Positions 7,883-15,729 of a DNA stretch of 24,576 nucleotides are shown piece by piece. Made by a program: the position numbers and the translations under genes. Below the pieces are notes generated by a model that was not told the DNA's origin, made no database searches, and worked only from the letters and a program-made list of their open reading frames with translations. The stretch is from Candidatus Flexifilum affinis (GTDB taxonomy: Bacteria; Chloroflexota; Anaerolineae; Aggregatilineales; Phototrophicaceae): NCBI GenBank assembly GCA_016713325.1, contig JADJPJ010000026.1:1-24576 (forward strand). Reading direction: 5' to 3'. The number at the start of each line of letters is the position of its first letter. The first letter of the stretch is position 1.

Positions 7883-10480
7883 CTATGGCGCAGGCGCCCC
7901 GACCTGCGCGAAGCTGGCGGCCAGCAGCGAGAAATCGCCGATGTTCACCAGACCATCGGCATTGAAGTCGGCCCTGACATCGTAGGCCGCATCCCCTTCC
8001 TGCGTGCCAAACGCCGATGCCAGCAGCGAAAAGTCCTGGATGTTGACAATATTGTCGCCGTTGGCGTCGCCTTCCTGAAGGGTGCCCACGTCGATGGACA
8101 TATTCGTGGAGAGGTCGACAGTGACCAGTCTGGCCAGCGTGCGCTCCCCTTTAACCCAGACATCGTAGGTGTTGGCCGGGAGGTTCAGGGCGAACGCGCC
8201 AAAGTTGTTGGTGCTCACGGAGCCGTCGAAGACCGCCACGCCGCCGCCGGTGGGTTTGACAAGCACGTGAAGCGGCAGAGACAGATCGGCATCAGGTGCT
8301 GGTGGCCGCCCCTGGAAGGTGACGGTGCCGGTGAGCAGAGGACCGGGCGCAGCTGTCGCAGTCGTGATGTTGAGCACGAGGTTGACGGCGTCGGCGACCC
8401 CCGTCGGGCTGGATACGGTACTGTAGCCACCCACCAGGACGTAATAGGCAGCGCCGCCGTTCAGGTTCACCACCACCTGAGACTGAGTGCCGCCCGTATC
8501 GTTGTTGCACGCGAGCGAAGTCATCGCACTGTCGTAGATCGCCAGCACGGTGTTATAGGTGCTGCCGGTCGTCGTGATCGTGGCGCTCATCGTATACGGG
8601 GGGACGAACTTGAACCACAGGCTGCTGGAATAGCTCTGAGACGAGGAGAGACAGGTGAGCGTCGGGTCGGTTCTGTCCCGAAACGCGCCGGCGACCGCTT
8701 CCGAGATCTGCGCCGGCACCTCGTTGATGGTTTGAGCGTCAGCGATATGGTCGTCCTGACGACCGGTGTTGGTGATAGTCGCGCTCAGCGCCTTCTGCGC
8801 GTTTACCCGACCCCAGCCGGAAGCGATATCATAGCCCGCGGTATAGATCGCATCGGCCGTCATCGCGATACGGTCGCGAACCTGATCATTGGTCCAGCCC
8901 GGGTTCTGCGACAGGAGCAGACCGGCGACCCCGGCGACGATTGGGGTGGCCGCGCTGGTGCCGTTGAAATACGAATAGTCAGCGCTGGTATAGCCATCGG
9001 TACCGGTCAGATCTGGCGAATAGATGGAATGGCCAGGCGCGGTGACGACGACCTCCGTGCCCCAGTTGTTGCCCCACCAGGTCTCGCCGGAGCAATCGCC
9101 CGGTGGGTTCGGGGCCTTGATCGTGTCGCACCAGGTGCTTGGGCCGACGGTGACCATCCCTGGAAGGATGGCCGCTAGCTTTCCTGGATAGGTGACCGAT
9201 GCCTGATAGGTATTCAGGGCGGCGATCACCACCACCGATCCGAGTCCGCCGCGCCCGTTGTAGACGGCATTGCTGAAGGCGTTGGTGAGAGTGGTCGAGG
9301 GAGGGCTGACCCACCAGCTGTTGCTCAGGACGTGCGCGCCATGGGTGCGCGCCCAGTCGACGCCGGCCGCGATATTGACGAAGGTGAATAACCAGCTTCC
9401 GAAAGAGGTGTAGGCGATGCGAATGGGCATCAGCTTACAATTGGGACACGCTCCCATGACGCCGATGCCGTTGTTCGTCTCGGCAGCTGCCACGCCAGCG
9501 GCATGCGTGCCGTGAGCGTCGACATCGAGCTGCTCAGCGGTATCGCCGGGTGTGGGGTCGTCGTCATAGGGAGAGACGGCGACATCGCGCGGGGAGACAA
9601 CTTTATCGTTCAGGTCCGGGTGGTTGATCTGCATGCCGTCGTCCAGCACAGCGATGATGACATCTGCCGATCCCTGGGTGATGTCCCACGCTTCGCAGCC
9701 GTCGATATCGGCGTCGGAGGTAGCGTTGGTGAACTGGCCGGTGTTGTTGATGTGCCACTGGAAGCTGGCGTAGGTATCGTTCGGCGTGAACAGAGGCCCG
9801 GCCTGAGGTGCTTCGACCGTCGGAACGGGCGCGACATCCGGACGGGGAGCCATGACCACGAAATTCGGCTCACCGTAGCGGGCAACGCCGCCCGTTTGGT
9901 AGCGGTTGGCCATTTCCAGGGCACTGACCTCGGCGCTGGTCACGCGCAGCAGGTAGGCATCGGACGAGAGGTCGCGCACCCGCTCGACACCGTTGGCGGC
10001 GTTGTAAGCGTCGATCGTCGCGAACGGCGTGCCGGTCGGAAAGCCGGCGATGAACTCGTCGGTCAGGATCAGGGTTGCCGGGCCGTAGGTGAAAACCGGA
10101 TTGGACCATTCGACCGCCGGGTTCAGCGCCAGCGATCTGGCCAGCGCCGCCGCCTGATCGCCGCCGGTCACGCCGTGCAGCGGGACCAGGTGAAAATCAT
10201 AACCGGACAGCAGGGCCGGCTGAATGGCTGCCACAGGATCCAGCGCCTGGAAGGGCGAACCGAGGAGATCCATGTTCGCGCCAGCGTCACCGCCCGCCGT
10301 CTCCAGTCGAACGGAAATGAAGGCCGTCGATATCCCCAGGGGGATCTGCTCGCCATTGGCGTAGTAGAACTCCGCCGCCGCCGGAGACGTTGTCTGTTGT
10401 GCGGATACCGGAGCGATGACAATTAGTACGAAAACGCACAGCAGCAGACGCCAGCGCAGCGTCGAGCGTGGACGGTTCAT
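7883..10480 (-). CDS. Secreted subtilisin-like (S8) serine protease with PPC domain and C-terminal dockerin-type repeat
   Basis: An intact 865-residue exoprotein. I start it at ATG 10480, after GGGAGAGGATCC, because this exposes a signal peptide: basic start, hydrophobic core LLLCVFVLIVIAP, likely cleavage after VSA27. Residues about 30-215 form a propeptide-like region with repeated structural motifs. The catalytic domain covers about 235-565: Asp280 in IAVLDDGMQINHPDL, His323 in DAHGTHAAGVAAAE, Ser509 in NGTSAATPIVAG, and a probable oxyanion Asn423. A PPC-type domain (about 575-705) and a carboxypeptidase-regulatory-like beta domain (about 715-795) follow. The tail has two calcium-loop repeats, D805-x-N-x-D to D816 and D838-x-N-x-D to D849, each followed by FSLLA, as in type I dockerins. 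No signature of a lipoprotein or membrane anchor is seen. Likely role: extracellular proteolysis. The upstream neighbour is a sensor kinase. Confidence 0.93.
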   Translation of the reverse strand: MNRPRSTLRWRLLLCVFVLIVIAPVSAQQTTSPAAAEFYYANGEQIPLGISTAFISVRLETAGGDAGANMDLLGSPFQALDPVAAIQPALLSGYDFHLVPLHGVTGGDQAAALARSLALNPAVEWSNPVFTYGPATLILTDEFIAGFPTGTPFATIDAYNAANGVERVRDLSSDAYLLRVTSAEVSALEMANRYQTGGVARYGEPNFVVMAPRPDVAPVPTVEAPQAGPLFTPNDTYASFQWHINNTGQFTNATSDADIDGCEAWDITQGSADVIIAVLDDGMQINHPDLNDKVVSPRDVAVSPYDDDPTPGDTAEQLDVDAHGTHAAGVAAAETNNGIGVMGACPNCKLMPIRIAYTSFGSWLFTFVNIAAGVDWARTHGAHVLSNSWWVSPPSTTLTNAFSNAVYNGRGGLGSVVVIAALNTYQASVTYPGKLAAILPGMVTVGPSTWCDTIKAPNPPGDCSGETWWGNNWGTEVVVTAPGHSIYSPDLTGTDGYTSADYSYFNGTSAATPIVAGVAGLLLSQNPGWTNDQVRDRIAMTADAIYTAGYDIASGWGRVNAQKALSATITNTGRQDDHIADAQTINEVPAQISEAVAGAFRDRTDPTLTCLSSSQSYSSSLWFKFVPPYTMSATITTTGSTYNTVLAIYDSAMTSLACNNDTGGTQSQVVVNLNGGAAYYVLVGGYSTVSSPTGVADAVNLVLNITTATAAPGPLLTGTVTFQGRPPAPDADLSLPLHVLVKPTGGGVAVFDGSVSTNNFGAFALNLPANTYDVWVKGERTLARLVTVDLSTNMSIDVGTLQEGDANGDNIVNIQDFSLLASAFGTQEGDAAYDVRADFNADGLVNIGDFSLLAASFAQVGAPAP

Positions 10481-10553
10481 GGATCCTCTCCCAGGGCAGT
10501 GACGGACAGCAACCGGATCGAAGCAGCGAACTATGATTGCTTTGTGCATCTTC

Positions 10554-10584
10554 ATTATAGCCATAACGATGAGTGGAACGTCAC
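10554..10584 (-). promoter_or_regulatory. Putative promoter of the S8 protease
   Basis: A perfect minus-strand TATAAT (10554-10559) is preceded after 19 bases by GTGACG (10579-10584). Predicted leader length is about 67 bases. The long spacer weakens the -35; the -10 is convincing. Confidence 0.45.
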
Positions 10585-10601
10585 ACCCCTCACGGCACTC
10601 C

Positions 10602-10624
10602 GCCGCTGTGAATCGTACAGCGGC
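10602..10624 (-). terminator. Hairpin just downstream of the histidine kinase
   Basis: Arms GCCGCTGT (10602-10609) and ACAGCGGC (10617-10624) form a perfect 8-bp stem with a 7-base loop, 7 bases past the kinase stop codon. No T-run follows on the minus strand. It could end the kinase transcript or simply separate the kinase from the protease promoter. Confidence 0.4.
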
Positions 10625-10631
10625 AATGGGA

Positions 10632-12391
10632 TTACGGGATCGGGAGAAGGATTTCGAAGGTGCTGCCTGTGCCGGGGGTGCTTTCCACGGCGATGCGTCC
10701 ACCGTGCGCCTCGACAATGGTCCGGGCGATGGCCAGTCCCAGACCGCTGCGGGGTTCGGTGCGCGCTTCGTTGGCGCGGTAAAGGGGGTCAAAGATCTTG
10801 CCGACAGCCTGGGCATCAATGCCAATGCCGTTGTCCTCAATGCGAATGCCGATCTCGTGCGGGTACTGCGCCGAAGTGACACGCACCCGGCCGCCCTCGC
10901 GCGTGTACTGGACGGCGTTTTCCAGAATTCTGCTCAATGCCCGATCCAGGTACGTCGCATCGACCGTGACGACCAGCGACGGATCGTAATCCGTCTCCCA
11001 GGTCAGGTGTTTTGAGGCGCTCTGGTCGCTGTAAAACTCGATGACTCCCGCAAGCAGCGAGTGAAGATCGGTTGGGCTCAGGTTCAGGGTCCATTCGCGT
11101 TGCAGTTCGACGAACTCCAGCGCGCTGTCGAGCATGGTGCTGATATAGCCCACCTGCTCCTGAATACCGCCGGCGAGCACATGACGCATATCTTCTTCCC
11201 GCCCGAGCCATCATGTAACTCTTGGTGTTGATGATCGAGAGCGGGGTTCGGAAATCATGGCCGACGTCGGTGATGAACTGCCGGAGCATGGAAATGCGCT
11301 CCTGCTCCAGACGCATCGAGAATGCCTGCTCGCGAGCGCGCACCAGTTCGGTCAGGTGCCCGACGGTGATGCCATACAGGCGCAGCAGTTCCGGCTCGTA
11401 GCTTTTCATGCTCTGCTTGTGTAGGAAATTGTCGGCCGTTAGAACGCCGATGCAGCGATCGCCGTGCAGAATTGGCGCGGCGATATGCCAGCCTTCGCCG
11501 ACGACCTCGGAGCGATCGTTGTAGACCGGCGCATGGTCACGGGTGATCGACGTTTCTGTCTTGCCCAGCAGGAAATCGACGATGTACGACACTTCGTAGG
11601 GCCAGCTCTGATCGTGCTCGTCGCGGATCTGGCCGTGCTCATCGACGCCATAACTGCCCGTCATCATCCGCCGTTCACGATCCACAAACCACAGCCCGAG
11701 CCGGTCAAAGTCGAGATGATCTATCCCCAGCTTGAGGACATGCCAGCACAGTGACTCAGGAATCAACGCGACTCAGTTCGATGGTGATCTCGTTGAGCGC
11801 CTTGAGTTTCTGCTGAAAGGAGAAGCCCGCGTCTTCGCGGCGCTGAAGCTCGTGCAGGAGGCGGGCGCGCGGCGATCGATCCGACAGGTGGTAGCTGACC
11901 AGAGAGGCCGACTGCTCGTAGGGAATCCGGCAGTAGACCCGCACCGGGAGTGGGTGGCCCAGAGCATGGCGGAAAGAACCGTCATAATCCAAACCATCCC
12001 CCGACTCCTCAACGGCCGAGAATGGCGGTTGCGCTGGAGAGGGAATGTCGAGATCGTGGATGGAAACGCCGATCAGGGCGTCTCGGGCATAGCCCAGCAT
12101 CTCGAACACAGCGCCTTCCACGTCGACGATCCGGCCGGTCGTCCGTTCGGCAAGCAGCCTGCACTCTCCGGTCGTGCGATCGGCGGGCAGCCCGCGGGCG
12201 GCATCGTCTATTGCCTGGAGGATGCGTTCGTATTCAATTTCGAGACTCGCGCGCTGAAGCTGGAAATGGCTGGCGCAGTGAGTGGTCGTCGTCACCCATG
12301 GGATCGATCTGCTTTCTGGGATGCGGGCCATAGCACCGGTCCGGGTGAATGTGTGGTATTGGCAGCCCAGGAAAGTTCGGTATACGGTCAT
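10632..12391 (-). CDS. Orphan sensor histidine kinase (PAS-GAF-HisKA-HATPase), two frameshifts
   Basis: Three overlapping segments rejoin into about 585 residues. An N-terminal region with a PAS-like stretch (GRIVDVEGAVFEMLGYARDA to about residue 170) is followed by a helix ending IELSRVDS, then a GAF-like domain (DRLGLWFVDRERRMM through CIGVLTADNF). The HisKA box is ITDVGHDFRTPLSI with the phosphoacceptor His. The ATPase domain has an N box RILENAVQYT, G1 DNGIGI and G2 GLGLAIARTIVEAHGG. Frame changes lie near 11755 (after RVDS) and near 11208 (rejoining to LGREEDMRH). No membrane helix is seen, so it is probably cytoplasmic and reads a soluble or internal cue. No response regulator is adjacent. 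The start at 12391 has no clear ribosome-binding site, and a later Met is possible. Confidence 0.82.
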
Positions 12392-12483
12392 TGTAAACCC
12401 GTTTGGAGCGGCACAGCATAAGCGTTGAAGCAGAGCGTTGGCCGAATGCCGTGCGGAAAGCGTTCCTGTGACACAGCCGCCTC

Positions 12484-12492
12484 TGCTATGAT
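12484..12492 (+). promoter_or_regulatory. Extended -10 promoter for the GT4 gene
   Basis: TGC-TATGAT (12484-12492) is an extended -10 about 37 bases before the ATG at 12529. A weak TTCCTG lies 18 bases upstream of the hexamer. It sits in the gap between the divergent kinase and glycosyltransferase genes. Confidence 0.4.
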
Positions 12493-12528
12493 TGGCGGCG
12501 TCTGTGTAGCTGCCTGCTCTGAGGAATC

Positions 12529-13688
12529 ATGACCCAACGACCGATCCGCGTCATGCGCATCATCGCCCGGCTGAACGTCGGCGGCCCGGCGCTTCACGTC
12601 TCGCTGCTGACTCACCGCCTGGCCCCGCCGGCCTACGAAAGCCTGCTGGTGGCCGGGCAGGTGAGCGCTGACGAAGGCGACATGAGCTACTACGCCGAGT
12701 CGCTGGGCGTGCAGCCGACGATCATCCCGGCGCTGGGACGATCCCTGCACCCGCTGCGCGACCTTCAGGTGATCTGGCGGCTGGTCCGGCTGATGCGGCA
12801 GTTCAACCCGGATGTGGTGCACACCCACACCGCCAAGGCGGGGTTCGTCGGGCGGGTGGCGGCCTGGCTGGCGGGCGTGCCGGTGATCGTCCACACCTTC
12901 CACGGGCACGTCTTCCGCGGCTACTTCAGCCCGACCATGACGCGCGTCTTCCTGACTCTGGAGCGGCTGACGGCCCGCATGTCGAGCGCCGTGATCACCC
13001 TGACGGTCGGCCTGAAGCGGGAGATCAGCGAAGAGTTCGGCGTGTGCCCCCGGAGAAGATCGTGGTCCTCGGCCTGGGGCTGGACCTGAGCAAGTTCGCC
13101 GCAGCGCCGCGCAAGGCAGGCGACTTCCGAGCGGCGCACGGCCTCCCGGCGGACGTGCCGTTAATCGGCATCGTCGGGCGGCTGGTGCCGGTCAAGAACC
13201 ACGGCCTGTTCCTCCAGGCGGCGGCGCGGGTGCTGAAGGAAATGCCAGCGGCACGTTTCGCCATCGTCGGGGACGGTGAGACGCGGCCGCAGGTCGAGGC
13301 GGAGATCGCCGCGCTTGGCCTGGGCGAGGCGGTCTCGATCACGGGCTGGGTGCGCGACCTGGCGCCGGTCTACAGCGATCTGGACGTGATGGCGCTGTCC
13401 AGCGTCAACGAGGGGACGCCGGTGACAATCATCGAGGCGCTGGCGGCGGGCTGCCCGGTGGCCAGCACAGCGGTGGGCGGCGTGGCGGATCTGCTGGAGG
13501 GCGGGGCGCTGGGAGCGCTGGCGCCATCCGGAGATGCAGAGGCGCTGGCCGAGGCGATTCTCAAGGCGCTGCGCCAGCCGCCGGATCCGACGGCTATTCG
13601 CACGAAGATGCTGGAGCGCTACGGCATCGACCGGCTGGTCGGCGACCTGGATGCGCTCTACCGCCGGTTGCTGGAAGCACGTCGATAA
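12529..13688 (+). CDS. GT4-family (GT-B fold) glycosyltransferase, one homopolymer frameshift
   Basis: It starts at ATG 12529 and rejoins to about 386 residues, the usual length. The N-terminal acceptor domain shows RIIARLNVGGPALHVSLLTH with its glycine-rich turn, then PDVVHTHTAKAG and HTFHGHVFRGYF. The C-terminal donor domain shows GIVGRLVPVKNHGLFLQAA, FAIVGDGETRP, ITGWVRDLAPVYSDLDVMAL and NEGTPVTIIEALAAG with the E-x7-E pair. One frameshift near 13047 sits in a run of five Cs; a sixth C restores GVCPPEKIVVLGLGLD. Likely a cytoplasmic, NDP-sugar-dependent enzyme adding a hexose to a lipid-linked glycan; it may serve the locus at 2763-7128, although five kilobases of opposite-strand genes intervene. 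The donor sugar cannot be told. Confidence 0.9.
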
Positions 13689-13819
13689 GCGCACCCACGC
13701 CCGATTCGCCCCCCTTTACCCATGCCGAAATAGGCTGGCTTTCCCTAGTCGCCACGGTGCCCTCTCCTTCATAATGGCGGGAACGGAACCATGTCCCGAT
13801 GGATGGAGGAGGGGCCTCA

Positions 13820-14927
13820 ATGATCACTTCAGAAGACGTTCATGCCGTGATCGACGAGATGGCAGAGCCGGTCCTGTCAGTGTATCTGGACATCGACAAC
13901 GCCGAGGGAGGCCAACCAGGCCGCCAATGCCGGTTGGCGCATCTGGCTCAAAAACGAACTGAAACGCCTCGCCCAGGAGGTGGGCGATCCGCATGATCCG
14001 GTCTGGAAGCGGCAGGCCGACGAGGCAGAAGATTATTTCCTGCACTACCAGCCGGACGGCAAAGCGCTGGCGCTGTTCATCGGCCCCGAGGAAACACGCG
14101 AATTTCGCCTGAGTATGCCCCTGGAAAGCCGCATCGCCTACGGCAAGCCGCTGGTCACGCCGCTGCTGTGGCTGATCGATGAATACGAGCCGTACCTGAT
14201 CGTGCTGGTCGATCAGGAGAAGACGAGCATCCTCAACGCCACGCTGGGCCGGGTCGGTGGTGAAACCCGTCTGACGAACGACGTCGACGAGTACGATTTC
14301 CAGGAGCGCACCGAGTATCAACTCGGCGCCAGCGCCCAGCGCGACTGCCGCGACCTCTACGAGAAGATGATTGACGAACACCGGATGCGCTATTTCCGTG
14401 AGGTCGTCGACGCCATCGACAAGCTCAGCCAGAAGCGGCAGTTCACCCGCATCCTCTTCGGCGGCGCGGAGGAATCGGCCAAGACGGTGATCAACCTGCT
14501 GCCGGAGCGGCTGGCGGGCATGGTGGTGGGCTGGCTGCCGATTCCCATGCGATCCGATCCGCAGGCGATTCTGGAGCGGGCCACGCCGGCGGCGCTGGAG
14601 CACGAGCGCCAGCACGAAATGCAGATCGTGGACGAGATCATCAACTTCGCCAAGTCGAAGGGGCGCGGTGCGCTCGGCTTCAAAGACGTGATGCTGGCGC
14701 TGGAGGAACAGCGCGTCGAACTCCTCGTCATCCCGTACCCGATCGAAGATGAGTCTCTGGCGGTGGATCTGCCGGGGCAGGTGCGCGCGTCTTCCGGAAC
14801 GATCGAACTGGTGCACGGCGAAGCGGCCGAGCTCCTGCGGCTGGAAGGCGGGATCGGCGCGCGGCTGTACTATGCCATTCCGAGCACGGGGAATCAGGTT
14901 CCCCCGCAGAAGGAGCAGAAGTCATGA
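13820..14927 (+). CDS. baeRF family (bacterial archaeo-eukaryotic release factor 1-like) protein, one frameshift
   Basis: It starts at ATG 13820 behind GGAGGAGG and rejoins to about 368 residues. MITSEDVHAVIDEMAEPVLS then VYLDI is the usual opening, followed after a shift near 13907 by ANQAANAGWRIWLKNELKRL. A domain with LIVLVDQEKTSIL follows, then the region aligned with the eRF1 catalytic loop (EYQLGASAQRDCRD, about residues 160-180), where no GGQ is present. Next come RILFGGAEESAKTVINLLPE, LAGMVVGWLPIPM and a C-terminal part with IINFAKSKGRGALGFKDVM then ALEEQRVELLVIPYP. This is the layout I know for baeRF/VLRF1-type proteins, related to eRF1 and eL30-fold domains and predicted to act on peptidyl-tRNA at ribosomes; experimental function is largely lacking. 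The stop overlaps the start of the next gene by 4 bases, implying coupled translation. Confidence 0.75.
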
Positions 14928-15253
14928 CGCAGAACTCCGTCAATTTCACCGTCGAGTTCCACGATGAACTTGAGGGCGGCATCCCCGAGCCGATCGTGGA
15001 TCAGGTCTACGACGGGCTGAACCGTGTGGCGCGCGGCGTCAACGACATCTCGCACGCGATGGTCAACGTCAAGATACCGGCGCAAAACCGCGCCACGAAC
15101 TACGTCTACGAGGTGACGATCCGCCTGTGGATGGACGGCAATGATGCCACGGTGACGGAAAAAGGCGAGATGCTCGACGGCACATTGGGCGCGGCGCTGG
15201 ATGCCTTGGAACGCAACGTGAAGGAAGTGCGCGAGCGCAAGCGCGGGCAGTGA
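14924..15253 (+). CDS. Small HPF/S30AE-like putative ribosome-associated protein
   Basis: The ATG at 14924 overlaps the upstream baeRF stop (ATGA), and the gene is intact at 109 residues. The pattern resembles short hibernation-promoting factors: an N-terminal strand (NFTVEFHDEL), a helix (PIVDQVYDGLNRVARG), two strands (HAMVNVKIPA and YVYEVTIRLWMDGNDATV), then GTLGAALDALERNVKEVRER, which matches the common end of S30AE domains (AAIDAALDKLERQLRKH-like). The match is by pattern and length only; the sequence is divergent and lacks some of the usual basic residues in the first helix. If correct, it would bind the 30S decoding region and stabilise idle ribosomes. Coupling to baeRF supports a ribosome-linked role. 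Confidence 0.55.
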   Translation: MTQNSVNFTVEFHDELEGGIPEPIVDQVYDGLNRVARGVNDISHAMVNVKIPAQNRATNYVYEVTIRLWMDGNDATVTEKGEMLDGTLGAALDALERNVKEVRERKRGQ

Positions 15254-15254
15254 A

Positions 15255-15291
15255 GCGGACAAGGCAGGCCTTGTCGCACCATTTCGTCCGC
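15255..15291. repeat. Palindromic hairpin, family copy A
   Basis: GACAAGGC (15258-15265), AG, GCCTTGTC (15268-15275) form a perfect 8-bp stem, and GCGGAC (15255-15260) can alternatively pair with GTCCGC (15286-15291). It starts right after the HPF-like stop and may end that transcript. It differs from the copy at 17853-17870 only at two positions that compensate each other. Confidence 0.65.
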
Positions 15292-15295
15292 CCCG

Positions 15296-15324
15296 TTGAC
15301 AAAACCGGCCACTCCTCATACACT
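15296..15324 (+). promoter_or_regulatory. Strong sigma70-type promoter of the ABC-F leader
   Basis: A perfect TTGACA (15296-15301), a 17-base spacer and TACACT (15319-15324). Transcription should start near 15331. This separates the ABC-F unit from the baeRF/HPF-like pair. Confidence 0.7.
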
Positions 15325-15387
15325 GATCGTGGTTCGGCGCGCCCTTTGTGACCCGCCCCGAACTTTCAGCAGACGGAGTGGAAGGCC

Positions 15388-15411
15388 ATGATGCCCACAA
15401 GTGCGGTCTAG
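15388..15411 (+). CDS. Possible leader peptide MMPTSAV
   Basis: A 7-codon frame, ATG ATG CCC ACA AGT GCG GTC TAG, lies inside the ABC-F leader. GGAG is 9 bases upstream of its first ATG, with GGAAGG closer still. Antibiotic-resistance ABC-F genes in Firmicutes are often controlled by stalling on such short leader ORFs; applying that here is inference. The ORF is so short that chance occurrence is quite possible. Confidence 0.35.
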   Translation: MMPTSAV

Positions 15412-15548
15412 CATATTCAGGCAAACCCCTCGCGGGTTTGTCATAATGTGCTGCGCACCTGTGCTGCATGTGGTTTTGTGCTGCCTCCGTTTGGCTAAAC
15501 GTCTGGCTGAACCAAAACCCGGATGAGATCCGCTGGATCGCCTCCCCT

Positions 15549-15578
15549 GCCGCATGGTGCGCCCTGCGGCTTTTTGTT
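15549..15578 (+). terminator. Intrinsic terminator in front of the ABC-F gene
   Basis: GCCGCA (15549-15554) pairs with TGCGGC (15565-15570); the loop adds two more GC pairs after one mismatch, and TTTTTGTTGT follows. This is the clearest intrinsic terminator in the window. Because it sits between the promoter and the gene, transcription of the gene would require read-through or a second promoter. Confidence 0.75.
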
Positions 15579-15621
15579 GTCACACCTTGTCACATCAAAG
15601 AAGAAACGAGAGATGCGAAAC

Positions 15622-15686
15622 GAGAAATGAGAAAAACGATTGAGGGGTGCCGGTTACTCAACCAGGCCCCTCATCCCTCATTTCTC
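15622..15686. repeat. Long nested inverted repeat before the ABC-F start
   Basis: GAGAAATGAG (15622-15631) is the exact complement of CTCATTTCTC (15677-15686). Inside, GAGGGG pairs with CCCCTC, and GGTT with AACC around a 4-base tip. The upstream flank repeats short GAGA/GAAA words. It may be a miniature palindromic repeat or an mRNA structure covering the 5' end of the ABC-F message. Confidence 0.6.
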
Positions 15687-15729
15687 ATCCCTGCTTTTCA
15701 GCGTTCACTAGCGAAGCGAGTAAGTACGG

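Larger units (their letters stand above)
15331..15578 (+). ncRNA. Structured leader RNA / possible small RNA upstream of the ABC-F gene
   Basis: The 15254-15729 gap holds a promoter, this transcript and its terminator. Visible structure: GTTCGG at the 5' end pairing with CCGAAC; CAGACGGAG (about 15370) pairing over a long range with CTCCGTTTG (about 15485, one G-U pair); a perfect CAAACCC / GGGTTTG hairpin with loop CTCGC (15423-15441); and three copies of TGTGCTGC at 15447, 15460 and 15477. GCGCACC (15453-15459) can pair with GGTGCGC (15556-15562) inside the terminator, a possible alternative fold. It ends in an intrinsic terminator 150 bases before the ABC-F ATG. It does not show the conserved cores of tmRNA, RNase P RNA or SRP RNA. 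An attenuator leader or an independent sRNA would both fit. Confidence 0.5.

Noticed and set aside
8267..10426. Long plus-strand frames (303 and 307 codons) within the protease region
   Set aside because: Antisense to an intact 865-residue protease with signal peptide and catalytic triad; no independent support.
10481..10882. N-terminal extension of the protease frame by 134 residues
   Set aside because: It would bury the signal peptide, and it overlaps the histidine kinase C-terminus on the same strand in another frame.
15331..15578. tmRNA, RNase P RNA, SRP RNA or a tRNA in the ABC-F leader
   Set aside because: None of the conserved cores (tag ORF with a tRNA-like end, RNase P P4 core, SRP GGAA tetraloop helix, TTCGA T-loop) was found.
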